Notes: generated from the sequence alone by a model not told the origin. 64,000 bases of DNA from Maribacter sedimenticola (GCF_900188415.1 NZ_FZNV01000002.1:167339-231338); one strand, 5' to 3'. Shown: positions 16,977 to 26,665, numbered from the stretch's first letter. Program-made: numbers and translations.

Positions 16977-19900
16977 TTGAATCCGATTATTAAATACTTG
17001 TTGATTGTTTGCTGTTGTTTTGGTACAATACAATTGGTTGCGCAAAACAGTCAGCTACGGTCATATACCATTGCAGATGGTTTACCGCAATCACAGGTAT
17101 ATGATATTGTACAAGATGATATGGGCTACTTGTGGCTAGGGACTCAAGGTGGCGGACTGGCAAATTTTGACGGAGAAATTTTTGAAGTATGGAATGAGAG
17201 TGATGGCTTGCTTTCCAATTATATTAATGCACTTTACGCCGTTAACGACTCCTTGTTTATTGGAACAAAAAAAGGACTTTCCATAAAAGTAAAAAACAAC
17301 TTTGTTAATCTAGAAGCTCCGCAAATTCTTCAATTTTTTCCAGTTGATGGTCAGTTGTTTTTAGCGACCAAAAATGGACTCTATGCCTACAGTAAAAATA
17401 AGCTGGTAAGCAAGGTTAATTTCAATTCAGAAATTGACAATAGTGAAATCAATTCGGTTTTTTTTGATGGAAATTATTACTGGCTAGCGACCAATAAAGC
17501 TTTGTGGAAATTAAAGGAATTGAGTAACAACACTACCGAAATTATAAAAATTGAGAAGAATAATTTTAAGTCGGTCATAGCACATAACAACCACATCATT
17601 GCAGCAACCTTTGATGATGGTGTTTTTATAATCGATAAGGCTACAACCAATAATCGCTTTTTAATGCCGGAGCCCTCACGTATAAATTCCATGTCAATTC
17701 AAAATGAAGATGAGTTGTGGATAGCTACTGATAATGAGGGAGTTACCATTGTGGAGACCAAAACATTTTCAGAAATAAAAAGATTGAATACAGCCAATGG
17801 GTTGGCAACACCACACATAAGAAAGGTTATAAATGATGAAAACGGCAATATTTGGATTGCTACATCAGGTGGCGGATTCTATAAGTATTTTCAGAACAAT
17901 TTTAAACATTATGATCAGCGAACAGGCTTAAAGGGCAATCGCATTTATGCGGTCCATAACGCTCCGGACGGATTATGGTTTTCCACTTCGGAAAAAGGCT
18001 TGACAAAAATTGATTCCGAAGGCATTCATCCACTACCTAACGAGAGTACTTTTTTTGATGTAAAAATCAAGACCATCACTAGTGATGCCAAGGGCAATAT
18101 TTGGGCAGGGTCGGATAATAGAGGTTTACTTTTTAGAGAGACCAAAATGGTAGACAGTTTGGTGTTTTCATCGAGCGAAAATTACCTCATACAAATTGAT
18201 ACGGTTTCGGTAGAACGTACCACAAATCATATCATTGATGAAAGCAAAGGATTTCCTTCGGATTGGGTTAGAACCGTAATTGCAGACGATGATTACATAT
18301 GGGCGGCAACCTATGCAAACGGAATTGTAAAATTCAAGTATTATTCAGAAAAGGATAGTTTGGTCGTTCATAAAACATTTACCAAGCGAGATGGCATAAC
18401 GGATATGCTCATTACAAGTTTGGTAAAGGACCAAAACGATAGGTTTTGGTATGCTACAAAAAACGGATATCTAGGGTATATTGAGCATAATAAAGTTGCT
18501 ACGGTCACCACTGACTTGGAACAACAAACCGCAATAGGAACTATTTTGTTTCAAGGAGATTATATTTTTCTGGGTACATCTGGTAAGGGAATTTGGTATG
18601 CGAACAGCACGAATCCGGTAAATTTTCAGCAGCTGAAAGGTAGTAAGCGCTTATCGTCCAATAACGTATATCAGCTTATTTTTGATGACCAAGGCAACCT
18701 GTGGGCAGGTTCTGAACGCGGTGTTGATAAAATAGAACTTAACGCAACGAACGAAATTGTAGATATCTATCATTTTGGTAGAAACGACGGATTCTTAGGT
18801 ATAGAAACCTGCTTAAATGCGGTCGATAAAGATGAGGATGGCAATTTGTGGTTTGGTGCTATTTATGGGTTGACCAAGCATATCCCTAGCGAAAGTAAGA
18901 AAACAGCGGCTGCACCAAAAGTATATTTTACGGGAGTAGAAGAGCGGTATAAAACTATCGATTCCTTGATCTTAAAAGATTGGACGAATACGAACAAAAT
19001 TTTACAATTAACTCCCGATCAAACACAATTGGGTTTTTCCTTTAGAACGGTAGATGTTGACCACCCAAACGAAGTAGCGTATAGAACTCGGTTAGATGAT
19101 AATGAATGGAGCCCTTGGGTAAAGGAGAACAAGCAGAATTTTGCAGGTTTGGCGTATGGCGCACATACTTTTTCGGTACAATCCAGAAATTACAGATGGC
19201 AAGAAAGTGAACCTATAGCATTCCGTTTTTTCATTGATAGTCCGATATACCAAAAAGACTGGTTTCAATGGTCGGTTTTGGCATTGGCGGTGGTACTATT
19301 GTTAAGCTTTGGATGGTGGTATATACGTAAGATAAAGGCAAAAAATAGAGCGGAACAAGAACGATTGAAAACACAAAACTATTTGTTGACCTTAGAGCAA
19401 AAAGCGCTTCAGTTACAAATGAATCCGCATTTCATTTTTAATGTTTTAAATGGTGTAAAGGCAATGGCAGGCACCAAACCAGATAAGATGGATGCTACCA
19501 TTAATAGTTTTGCCATACTGTTACGTGAAACACTTCAAAATTCAAGAAAAGAGCATATCGGTTTAGATCAAGAAATAAAGGCATTAAAACATTACATAGA
19601 GGTAGAACAGTTAATGGCGCAGAAGCCTTTTGAATACGCGATAAAAGTTAAAACCACTCCCGATGCCGAAGAGATATTGATACCGCCCATGCTTATTCAG
19701 CCATTTGTGGAGAATGCCATAAGACACGGAATATTAAAAGGAGAAAAGGAAGGGAAATTGGAGATAGGCTTTACTACCTCAAAAACCCATTTGCATTGTA
19801 GTATCATTGATAACGGACTGGGTATTTTTAAATCACAGAGCGAAAAGGCAAAAACGGACCATCAATCAATGGCATTGACCGTTACCAAAGAAAGATTGGC

Positions 19901-20009
19901 ATCCATTGCAGGTAAAAATACCTTGCATATCAGTGAAATTAAAAATGAAGACGGTAGCGTTGAAGGAACCAAGATTGCCTTTAAAATACCATTACTAACA
20001 GATTATTAA
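16977..20009 (+). CDS. Two-component propeller sensor with LytS-type histidine kinase
   Basis: 1010 residues. Signal peptide about 1-23; two seven-bladed Reg_prop beta-propellers (about 25-660; repeated D-x-x-G-x-L/I-W-x-G/A-T motifs), Y_Y_Y domain (about 690-765, ending FFIDSPIYQ), one membrane helix (about 770-790), short coiled coil, His_kinase domain with phospho-His in LQMNPHFIFN (about 818), and a HATPase domain (FVENAIRHGI, DNGLGI). It should sense a periplasmic ligand. The only usable start is TTG at 16977: an in-frame TAA lies at 16959 and no ATG precedes the signal peptide. The LytTR partner follows 6 bp later. Confidence 0.9.
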   Translation: MNPIIKYLLIVCCCFGTIQLVAQNSQLRSYTIADGLPQSQVYDIVQDDMGYLWLGTQGGGLANFDGEIFEVWNESDGLLSNYINALYAVNDSLFIGTKKGLSIKVKNNFVNLEAPQILQFFPVDGQLFLATKNGLYAYSKNKLVSKVNFNSEIDNSEINSVFFDGNYYWLATNKALWKLKELSNNTTEIIKIEKNNFKSVIAHNNHIIAATFDDGVFIIDKATTNNRFLMPEPSRINSMSIQNEDELWIATDNEGVTIVETKTFSEIKRLNTANGLATPHIRKVINDENGNIWIATSGGGFYKYFQNNFKHYDQRTGLKGNRIYAVHNAPDGLWFSTSEKGLTKIDSEGIHPLPNESTFFDVKIKTITSDAKGNIWAGSDNRGLLFRETKMVDSLVFSSSENYLIQIDTVSVERTTNHIIDESKGFPSDWVRTVIADDDYIWAATYANGIVKFKYYSEKDSLVVHKTFTKRDGITDMLITSLVKDQNDRFWYATKNGYLGYIEHNKVATVTTDLEQQTAIGTILFQGDYIFLGTSGKGIWYANSTNPVNFQQLKGSKRLSSNNVYQLIFDDQGNLWAGSERGVDKIELNATNEIVDIYHFGRNDGFLGIETCLNAVDKDEDGNLWFGAIYGLTKHIPSESKKTAAAPKVYFTGVEERYKTIDSLILKDWTNTNKILQLTPDQTQLGFSFRTVDVDHPNEVAYRTRLDDNEWSPWVKENKQNFAGLAYGAHTFSVQSRNYRWQESEPIAFRFFIDSPIYQKDWFQWSVLALAVVLLLSFGWWYIRKIKAKNRAEQERLKTQNYLLTLEQKALQLQMNPHFIFNVLNGVKAMAGTKPDKMDATINSFAILLRETLQNSRKEHIGLDQEIKALKHYIEVEQLMAQKPFEYAIKVKTTPDAEEILIPPMLIQPFVENAIRHGILKGEKEGKLEIGFTTSKTHLHCSIIDNGLGIFKSQSEKAKTDHQSMALTVTKERLASIAGKNTLHISEIKNEDGSVEGTKIAFKIPLLTDY

Positions 20010-20015
20010 ACACCT

Positions 20016-20765
20016 ATGCATACAGCGATAATAGTAGAAGATATGATTGACGCCTTAACCCTTTTAAAAAAGGATATTGAGACGCAACACCCAGAAATTG
20101 GAATTATCGCCACGGCGCAGAGTGTAGTGGAAGCTGCCAAAGTACTGCGTAAAAATCAGCCGGATATTCTGTTTTTAGATATCATGTTAGGTGACGGTAC
20201 AGGTTTTGATATTTTGGAAATTTTCCCCGACTTAAAATCGAAAATTATATTCGTAACAGCAAGTGATGAGTTCGCGATAAGAGCCTTTAAATTTGCCGCA
20301 ATCGATTATGTGTTAAAACCCTATTCCAACGAAGATTTAAGCTTGGCAATTGCAAGGGCAAAGGAGCAGTTACAGCCCAATAAAGAGCGTTTGCAGATTT
20401 TAAAGGAGACCATTTCAGCGCCAGAGAAAAAACCTAATAAGATATCGTTACACACACTTGACCAAATTATCATTGTCAGTCTAGATGATATTATCAGGTG
20501 TGAATCCGATAGTAACAACACCATTTTCCACCTTCAAGACAAACGCAAGATATTCGTTACAAAGACCCTAAAATACTTTGCCGATTTATTAAGCAGTCAC
20601 GATTTTGTTCGTGTACACCAAAGTCACTTGGTCAACCTACAATGCATCAGCGCCTATATCAAAACCGATGGTGGTTATCTAATGCTCAAGAATGGAGAAA
20701 ATGTTCCCGTTTCGGTTAGAAAGAAAACCGAGATTATAGATATTTTGGATAAGATGCATAAATAG
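20016..20765 (+). CDS. LytTR family response regulator
   Basis: 249 residues: REC domain (about 1-118) with phospho-acceptor Asp55 in LFLDIMLGDG and Lys in VLKPY, then a LytTR DNA-binding domain (about 145-249; IRCESDSNNTIF, HQSHLVNL, VPVSVRKK). It is the cognate partner of the preceding kinase (6 bp gap). LytTR proteins bind pairs of direct repeats; matching repeats occur upstream of 12040 and 14424, so the predicted regulon is this cluster, including itself. Confidence 0.93.
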   Translation: MHTAIIVEDMIDALTLLKKDIETQHPEIGIIATAQSVVEAAKVLRKNQPDILFLDIMLGDGTGFDILEIFPDLKSKIIFVTASDEFAIRAFKFAAIDYVLKPYSNEDLSLAIARAKEQLQPNKERLQILKETISAPEKKPNKISLHTLDQIIIVSLDDIIRCESDSNNTIFHLQDKRKIFVTKTLKYFADLLSSHDFVRVHQSHLVNLQCISAYIKTDGGYLMLKNGENVPVSVRKKTEIIDILDKMHK

Positions 20766-20800
20766 AATAGTGATTATGTTTACCACCGTGATCGTGGTGT

Positions 20801-20844
20801 ATGACAAATATCATTGAGCTATTGACCGTACAGGTATATCTTGT
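20801..20844 (+). promoter_or_regulatory. FNR-like dyad with -7 element before the cardiolipin synthase gene
   Basis: ATGAC-AAAT-ATCAT at 20801-20814; the -7 element TATCTTGT begins at 20837, exactly 29.5 bp from the dyad centre. Predicted start of transcription near 20849, 61 bases before the ATG. Confidence 0.6.
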
Positions 20845-20909
20845 AAGTGATACCAATAAATGGGGTAGCCTATGGGTTACTCTAAAGTTAGGTCGTAAAT
20901 TGTAAGACT

Positions 20910-22316
20910 ATGTGGACGGTAATTTTTATTGGCATTTATATTGTACTGACCATTGTAATCGTGATTTCCATAATCATTCATGGTGCAAGGCCAACCAAAA
21001 GTTTAGCATGGCTATTGGCCATATTTGCCATTCCTGTTGGCGGTATTCTATTATATCTATTATTGGGCAGAAATAGAAGAAAGAATAAGTTGATCAGGTT
21101 AAAGAAAGACCTTTTCAATAAACTGCCAAAGCCCCAGGATAACCATATCAATGTATTTGATGGAAAATACGGTAAATTAATGACCCATGGGTATGCTACT
21201 TCCCATTTTCCCCCTACACCCCATAATACGTTACAATTATTAAAGGATGGCAGTACCACCTTCAATACAATTTTTAATGCATTGGAAAATGCACAGCAGC
21301 ACATTCATATTCAGTATTATATTTTTGAGGAGGGTGAATTAGCGGATAGACTCTTGGCCCTATTTGAAAAAAAGATTGCCAATGGGGTGGAAGTTAGAAT
21401 GATATATGATGGCATAGGGAGTTTTTCGTTAAGTAAAAAATACATTAAACAACTTATTAAAATAGGGGTAGAGGTGTATCCTTTTCTGCCTTTTAAGTTT
21501 GGGCGTTATTTTTCGTCGTTAAACTATAGAAACCACCGGAAAATTATTGTGGTTGATAGTAAGATAGCCTTTACCGGAGGTATCAATATATCGGATAAGT
21601 ACCTAAAGGGTCAAGTTGGTTTGGGCAAATGGCATGATATGCATTTAATGTTGCAAGGACCGTCCGCATTACATTTAAACCAAGTATTCATGACAGATTG
21701 GTATTTGGTGAGTGGTAAAGTTCTACAGCCTTTGCAATATTTAGAGCAAGATGAATTTGAACCTTCAAAAAATTTGGTACAGATTGTTGCCGGTGGCCCA
21801 GATGATGATTTTCCTGTTTTGGAGCAGACCTATTTTTCAATCATCAATATGGCCAAAAATTATATTTTCATCACTAATCCGTATATAATTCCAGGACAGG
21901 CCTTGATACGTGCCTTGCTTACTGCGGCCATTAGTGGGGTAGATGTACGTTTACTGGTTTCTGAAAATATAGATAATACGGTAGTAAGCTGGTCGGTACA
22001 GTCTTATTTTGAGCTCTTTTTAAAAGCCGGAATTAGAATTTATCTATTCCCGGACGGTTTTTTACACAGTAAGATAATGGTAAGCGATGATGCGGTATCC
22101 TCCATAGGGACCGCTAATTTGGACGACCGTAGTTTTGAACAGAATTATGAGGTAAATGCACTGGTCTACAATAAAGAGTTCGCTAAGTTGTTAAAACAAG
22201 ACTTTCTTCAGGATTGCGCCATTGGTAAGGAATTAAATTATACGGAGTATATAGAAAGACCTTGGGGCAAAAAACTTAAGGAAGGTATTGGTAGGGTGTT
22301 AAGTCCGCTGTTTTAA
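20910..22316 (+). CDS. cls: Cardiolipin synthase (phospholipase D superfamily)
   Basis: 468 residues: two N-terminal membrane segments (about 3-22 and 33-53), then two PLD catalytic units with HxKxxxxD motifs, HRKIIVVD (about 211-218) and HSKIMVSD (about 388-395), each followed by the conserved GGIN/GTANLDDRSF segment. It makes cardiolipin from phosphatidylglycerol in the inner membrane. It stands alone, preceded by an FNR-like dyad, and its stop codon touches the stop codon of the convergent lipoprotein gene (22316/22317) with no terminator between them, so the two transcripts must overlap. Confidence 0.93.
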   Translation: MWTVIFIGIYIVLTIVIVISIIIHGARPTKSLAWLLAIFAIPVGGILLYLLLGRNRRKNKLIRLKKDLFNKLPKPQDNHINVFDGKYGKLMTHGYATSHFPPTPHNTLQLLKDGSTTFNTIFNALENAQQHIHIQYYIFEEGELADRLLALFEKKIANGVEVRMIYDGIGSFSLSKKYIKQLIKIGVEVYPFLPFKFGRYFSSLNYRNHRKIIVVDSKIAFTGGINISDKYLKGQVGLGKWHDMHLMLQGPSALHLNQVFMTDWYLVSGKVLQPLQYLEQDEFEPSKNLVQIVAGGPDDDFPVLEQTYFSIINMAKNYIFITNPYIIPGQALIRALLTAAISGVDVRLLVSENIDNTVVSWSVQSYFELFLKAGIRIYLFPDGFLHSKIMVSDDAVSSIGTANLDDRSFEQNYEVNALVYNKEFAKLLKQDFLQDCAIGKELNYTEYIERPWGKKLKEGIGRVLSPLF

Positions 22317-22955
22317 TCAATCATCTTGTAATAGGAAGACCAAATCCTGCTCTTCCATTGCCGTAATTACTAATTTAATATAATCTTCAATAGCCTTATC
22401 AATATCGTTAGGGTCTGTAATATCAATAATTCCCCTCCATATCATGGACCGTTCCTTACCTTCACAGATACAGTATAAAGTTGTTTCCGCGTGATATACG
22501 GTAAATTTTTCATAGTAATTGTCATCCCAATAAATACCTTGGTGTTCCAGATAATCATCATTGAACCGGGCTTGGTGGTCGTCCCATCTTTTTATGGATT
22601 TTAAAAACTTTTCACGATCTTCAGAACCGGTAATCTTGGTCAATAAAATGGCATCGAAATCCTTGTCCAAAAGGCTTTGTTCTACATCGTCAAGTTCTTT
22701 TTCGGTTTTTCTGGAATCCGTTAGGGATAGGTCAAAGACATCTATACTGCGCATGGCATCAACATTTCTTTTTTTGAACTCCTCTAAAAGTTCGGTCTCA
22801 AAATGTGTTCTGGTATCTGAATTTTTGGCCATTCCTACCAAAAGAACCTTATTGGCGTGGAATAAAACAATATCCGGATTTTTCCAGTTTTCCACCAAAC
22901 TGATGGAAGAGCAGCTCACTAATGTCAAGGATAGGATAATCAGTAATTTTTTCAT
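22317..22955 (-). CDS. Lipoprotein of unknown function
   Basis: 212 residues beginning MKKLLIILSLTLVSCSS, a lipoprotein signal with lipobox LVSC. A longer frame reaches a TTG at 22988, but that codon lies inside the predicted -7 element, so the ATG at 22955 is chosen. The mature protein has NPDIVLFHANKVLLVGMAKN, resembling stress-related DUF4136-like lipoproteins, followed by a mixed, acidic region; the family is not certain. It has its own FNR-like dyad (23015-23028) and forms the end of the co-directional run from the first universal stress protein. Confidence 0.75.
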   Translation of the reverse strand: MKKLLIILSLTLVSCSSISLVENWKNPDIVLFHANKVLLVGMAKNSDTRTHFETELLEEFKKRNVDAMRSIDVFDLSLTDSRKTEKELDDVEQSLLDKDFDAILLTKITGSEDREKFLKSIKRWDDHQARFNDDYLEHQGIYWDDNYYEKFTVYHAETTLYCICEGKERSMIWRGIIDITDPNDIDKAIEDYIKLVITAMEEQDLVFLLQDD

Positions 22956-22984
22956 GGAACTATTTTTATCGGTCTTTACAACCG

Positions 22985-23028
22985 ACAATGTAGTATTTAT
23001 AATAATGTCAGAAAATGATAATGGTCAG
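22985..23028 (-). promoter_or_regulatory. FNR-like dyad with -7 element before the lipoprotein gene
   Basis: ATGAT-AATG-GTCAG at 23015-23028; on the minus strand TACATTGT starts at 22992, 29.5 bp from the dyad centre. Predicted start near 22980, 25 bases before the ATG at 22955. This decides the start of that gene. Confidence 0.6.
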
Positions 23029-23052
23029 CCTGATTTTTGTCTAACTAGCAAA

Positions 23053-24423
23053 CTAGATGTACAGCTCAAAAATCTCGTTCAACTTGGGAATATGGCAGTC
23101 CCAACCTTTTGTAGCTTTAATTTTCACCCGAAACGCATCTAAGGCAGTAGCCTCACCATGAATAAGAAATACTTTTTCAGGAATGTTTTTAATGGCACCT
23201 ATCCAATGCAGTAGTCCATGTTGATCGGCGTGGGCAGAAAGACTTTCAATAAGATGTATGCTTGCTTTTACAGGATAATACCTTCCATGAATTTTAATTT
23301 CATGAGCACCTTCCAACAATTGCCTTCCCCTGGTGCCCTCTGCTTGAAACCCTACCAATAGCACTTTGGTGCTTGGGACGTCTACAAGTTGTTTTAAATA
23401 GGTAAGGACCCTGCCTCCGGTAACCATACCGCTACCGGCAATGACAACTTTTGGCCTTTTATCATCAATTGTTTTCCAGGTATCCGCAAAGGATGATATA
23501 ATGGTAAAATGATCGCACATGGTCTGATATTCCTTGGTCGTAAGTTTATGCCAATCTGGAAATTGTTCAAATACGTTCAATACATTATTGCCCATGGGGC
23601 TATCTATAAAAATTGGAATATTGGGAATGGCGTTCTTTTTGTACAACTGCCATAAAATATACATGAGCAGCTGTAACCTTTCTACGGCAAAGGAAGGAAT
23701 GATCAGGGTGCCCCTGTCATGTATGGTATTATTGATAAGTTCACTTAAGATTTCAGTAATATCTTCCTTTGGGTGCAATTTGTTGCCATATGTACTTTCC
23801 AAAAAAAGAAAGTCTGCCCATTGGGGACGTTCAGGAGGGTTTAACAGTTCATCGTGTAACCTTCCAATATCACCTGAGAAAACAAATATTTTCTCAAATA
23901 TCTCCAATTCTATAAAAGTTGCCCCAATAATATGACCGTTATATCTAAACTTGAACCTACAATGATCGGATAATGTAATCCATTCGTCCTTATCGCAACT
24001 TGAAAACAGTTTAATGGTTGCTTCTGCCTCTTTAACCGTATAAAAGGGCAATGCGGGAGTATGTTTTGAGAACCCCTCCTCATTGGCTTTTTTGGCTTGC
24101 TCTTCCTGAATTTTTCCACTGTCCAATAATATGGTCCTTGCAATGGAAAGTGTTGGTTCCGTACCCAATATGGTACCCTTGAATCCTTCTTTCACCAACC
24201 TTGGCAAATATCCAGTATGGTCCAAATGCCCGTGTGTAAGCAGAACATAATCCATTGAGGAAACATCTATGGATAAAGGTTCCCAATTTTTTGTGCGTAA
24301 TTCCTTTAAACCTTGGAACATACCACAATCTATCATTATATTTTTTTCAGGTGTTTCCAAATAAAACTTGGAGCCTGTTACCGTGCCCGAAGCACCTAGG
24401 AAGGTTATTTTAATTTTATTCAT
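23053..24423 (-). CDS. Metallo-beta-lactamase / beta-CASP RNase-like protein
   Basis: 456 residues. The N-terminal metallo-beta-lactamase core has the zinc motif THGHLDHTG at about 64-72. The beta-CASP insertion follows (FLESTYGN, IPSFAVERLQ, SGMVTGGRV), and the C-terminal zinc ligands lie in SLSAHADQHGLL and VFLIHGE. This is the arrangement of the CPSF/YSH1-like RNA-processing nucleases found in bacteria. An RNase role is from family knowledge. It lies 4 bp downstream of the ATP-cone/nuclease gene in the same transcript. The -7 element of the next gene starts 60 bp past its stop. Confidence 0.9.
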   Translation of the reverse strand: MNKIKITFLGASGTVTGSKFYLETPEKNIMIDCGMFQGLKELRTKNWEPLSIDVSSMDYVLLTHGHLDHTGYLPRLVKEGFKGTILGTEPTLSIARTILLDSGKIQEEQAKKANEEGFSKHTPALPFYTVKEAEATIKLFSSCDKDEWITLSDHCRFKFRYNGHIIGATFIELEIFEKIFVFSGDIGRLHDELLNPPERPQWADFLFLESTYGNKLHPKEDITEILSELINNTIHDRGTLIIPSFAVERLQLLMYILWQLYKKNAIPNIPIFIDSPMGNNVLNVFEQFPDWHKLTTKEYQTMCDHFTIISSFADTWKTIDDKRPKVVIAGSGMVTGGRVLTYLKQLVDVPSTKVLLVGFQAEGTRGRQLLEGAHEIKIHGRYYPVKASIHLIESLSAHADQHGLLHWIGAIKNIPEKVFLIHGEATALDAFRVKIKATKGWDCHIPKLNEIFELYI

Positions 24424-24427
24424 GGGG

Positions 24428-25270
24428 CTATGCGTTACAGAGTTGCTCTATTTCATTCAATATTTTGGCTTTCCTTTCCGTTGAAACGCCTAAATGATCC
24501 AAGTAAAATTTATCTTTTATCAATTGCCTACAGAGTACAATATTGCGTCCCAATAAGAACTGTTTTTCCCTGTTGGTAAGTAGATTGCTAACGGTAATAG
24601 GGTAGAGGCTTAATCTATCTATCCTTTCCTTGAGCCCATCATTTGTGGGGTAGTCCCAGCTTAAGAGGTAGAGGTTGGCGCATTTACCATAGGCCAGGGC
24701 ATCTTCCGTAAACCTTGTGTTGGTGACCACCCAACCCTTATCCAATGGTTTGTTGTTGCTATTGGTTACCCAATGTGCCTTTACATCGTTGTATCTTGAA
24801 TGTATATAAAGCGGAACCTTTACATTACAGTTACGGCCTTCCTCGTTATGGAATTTACATTCGATCACGGTAACCATTTCATTTTTTTCGGCAACGACAT
24901 CAATTTCATGTGTTACACATGCGCCATTTAGTACAATATCTATATTTACCGTATAGCCGGAATATTGTAAAATGGCACCAACAAAACGCTCAAAAGGAAA
25001 ACCGGTAGGCCCTAGTTCATAAATGGCCTTTTTTAATTTGTATTTAGAAGCGTATACGGATTTATGCTGTTTAAGCAATGCATATGCCCGGTTGTAAATT
25101 TCATTGGTGGTAATACCTTCAAAAAGTTCATCGGTAACCTTGCTCAGGATTTCTTCTACCAATTCATGATTGGCTCCACTATGCTTTAAGGAAGTTCTTA
25201 ACTTGTCTAGCGAAAACTTTACCTTTTGTCCAGATGATTTTATGATTTCAATGGTATGGTGCGTGTTCAT
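24428..25270 (-). CDS. ATP-cone domain fused to a PD-(D/E)xK nuclease-like domain
   Basis: 280 residues. Residues about 5-90 match an ATP-cone (IEIIKSSGQKVKFSLDKL, EIYNRAYALLKQ), the nucleotide-sensing module of ribonucleotide reductases. Residues about 95-200 look like a restriction-endonuclease (Mrr-like) fold: FERFVGAILQYSGY, then HEIDVVAEK and VIECKFH, giving the D-(x)n-ExK signature. The C-terminal third is unassigned. A nucleotide-controlled nuclease is inferred, not shown. It begins 1 bp after the MscS gene ends and lies 4 bp before the beta-CASP gene. Confidence 0.8.
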   Translation of the reverse strand: MNTHHTIEIIKSSGQKVKFSLDKLRTSLKHSGANHELVEEILSKVTDELFEGITTNEIYNRAYALLKQHKSVYASKYKLKKAIYELGPTGFPFERFVGAILQYSGYTVNIDIVLNGACVTHEIDVVAEKNEMVTVIECKFHNEEGRNCNVKVPLYIHSRYNDVKAHWVTNSNNKPLDKGWVVTNTRFTEDALAYGKCANLYLLSWDYPTNDGLKERIDRLSLYPITVSNLLTNREKQFLLGRNIVLCRQLIKDKFYLDHLGVSTERKAKILNEIEQLCNA

Positions 25271-25271
25271 A

Positions 25272-26171
25272 TCAATTTTTTAAATGAATGTCCAAAGGTG
25301 GTACCGGTAACAATTGTAAGGTGGTAGAAGCTAGTTTTACTTTGCCCTCAGATTTGGAAATTGCTTTTTTTATGTGATCAAAAAGTTCATGTTTTGTATG
25401 TCTTCTTCTTTTATAATCCGTTATATACCTAAGGTTCAATTGAATCCAATTATCCGTTAGTTCTATAGCAATGGTAGGTTCCAAAGTGGCATTTTCTATG
25501 TAGTAATGTTCCACCATTTCTTGCCACTTGGCCCTTGATTTTTCCGTATACGATGATAATAGTTCCGTGGCGCAATCCAGCATTATGGTTTTGGCCAAAT
25601 CCGTGTCAGAGTCAAAGGTGATCAATATGTTTAGCTCATCCCAAACAAAAGGAAAATCCATTGAGTAATTTTTAATTGGTCCCTTGAACACAAAAGCGTT
25701 ACTGATTTTTACGATTCTACCGGAATAATTGTCGCTATTTACCCATTCTCCCATTTCCATTATAGTGGTATAAATACTGTCAATATCAATAACATCACCC
25801 TTAATATTATTGATTTCAATACGATCACCAGGTTTGTAGACCCTCACAAAAAAGATATAGAACGACCCTGCGATGCTTAAGATCAGTTCCTGTAAAGTAA
25901 AAGTTATACCGGCAGTGAATAACCCTATAATAATGGTATAATCTTTCATACTGTCAACGGTAACAGCCATTAATATCAAGAAAATGATAAGCATATAGCC
26001 AATAACCTCTACACCTTTTTGGGCCTTGTAACGGATGGTTATGTTTTCTATCCGTTTTTTGAGGGTTCTTCGTATAAAACCAATGGTAAGAACTATACTT
26101 AAAATCCATAAAAGCAGTTTTGCCACTTTTAATACTGTTGGGTTTTCGGTCAGCTGTGCTATAGTATCCAT
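25272..26171 (-). CDS. MscS-family mechanosensitive ion channel
   Basis: 299 residues with three hydrophobic segments (about 10-30, 52-70 and 74-95). The third runs into the MscS beta domain (about 95-180), with RVYKPGDRIEINNIKGDV as the typical GDxI turn, and a cytosolic C-terminal domain follows. Such channels relieve osmotic stress at the inner membrane. It lies 60 bp after the small BaeRF-like gene and 1 bp before the ATP-cone/nuclease gene, so it belongs to the operon driven from the promoter before the first stress protein. Confidence 0.9.
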   Translation of the reverse strand: MDTIAQLTENPTVLKVAKLLLWILSIVLTIGFIRRTLKKRIENITIRYKAQKGVEVIGYMLIIFLILMAVTVDSMKDYTIIIGLFTAGITFTLQELILSIAGSFYIFFVRVYKPGDRIEINNIKGDVIDIDSIYTTIMEMGEWVNSDNYSGRIVKISNAFVFKGPIKNYSMDFPFVWDELNILITFDSDTDLAKTIMLDCATELLSSYTEKSRAKWQEMVEHYYIENATLEPTIAIELTDNWIQLNLRYITDYKRRRHTKHELFDHIKKAISKSEGKVKLASTTLQLLPVPPLDIHLKN

Positions 26172-26231
26172 AGTTTACTTTTAAAAACCGTTCGTTAAAG
26201 GGACGTATACGGGTTAGTTTAATGCTGCTAA

Positions 26232-26645
26232 TTACTGGTTTTTGAGATAATAATCCCTTACCAATGCTACAATCTCATTCTGTGACATACGATCTACCTT
26301 CACCGTTCCTAAAAGTTTTTGGGCAATGGCCGGATAATTTTCCGTCAATTCTTTCTTAAACTTTTGGTCAATATCCGCAGGTCCAAAAAGGACAATGCGA
26401 TCACTGTGTTCAATGGCAGTCGCAATAGCCTTAAAATAGGCTTTAAACTGAATTTTGGATTTCTCCAGATATTTTTTCTCTTTACTAATATCTTGTGTAG
26501 CTCCGGTTTTTTTACGGCTTCCCCCTGTACCGGTCCTATTGAAGAATTCTATATTGGATGCTACGCTTTCCATTTCCTCTTTTCCGTTCGTGAGGTGAAC
26601 AACATATGCATGTTTGCTATTAAGCCATATACCTGTATTTTTCAT
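26232..26645 (-). CDS. Small protein resembling bacterial eRF1 domain 3-like (BaeRF) proteins
   Basis: 137 residues from ATG at 26645 (a TTG at 26651 would add two residues). The segment DRIVLFGPADIDQKFKKEL followed by KLLGTVKVDRMSQNEIVALV resembles the C-terminal half of eRF1 domain 3-like archaeal/bacterial proteins, where a baseplate GPG is typical. The middle is lysine-rich. No catalytic residue can be named, and the assignment is tentative. It is 20 bp downstream of a universal stress protein gene and upstream of MscS, suggesting a role in stress or translation control. Confidence 0.6.
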   Translation of the reverse strand: MKNTGIWLNSKHAYVVHLTNGKEEMESVASNIEFFNRTGTGGSRKKTGATQDISKEKKYLEKSKIQFKAYFKAIATAIEHSDRIVLFGPADIDQKFKKELTENYPAIAQKLLGTVKVDRMSQNEIVALVRDYYLKNQ

Positions 26646-26665
26646 GTTCAATATTTTAATGATAA

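Noticed and set aside
20783-20802. Hairpin ACCAC...GTGGT after the LytTR gene
   Set aside because: Five-base arms and no T-run; too weak to call a terminator.
22561-23142. 193-codon open frame on the plus strand, antisense to the lipoprotein and beta-CASP genes
   Set aside because: The minus-strand proteins have clear families or a lipobox and promoter; this frame is a shadow with Ser/Phe-rich nonsense.
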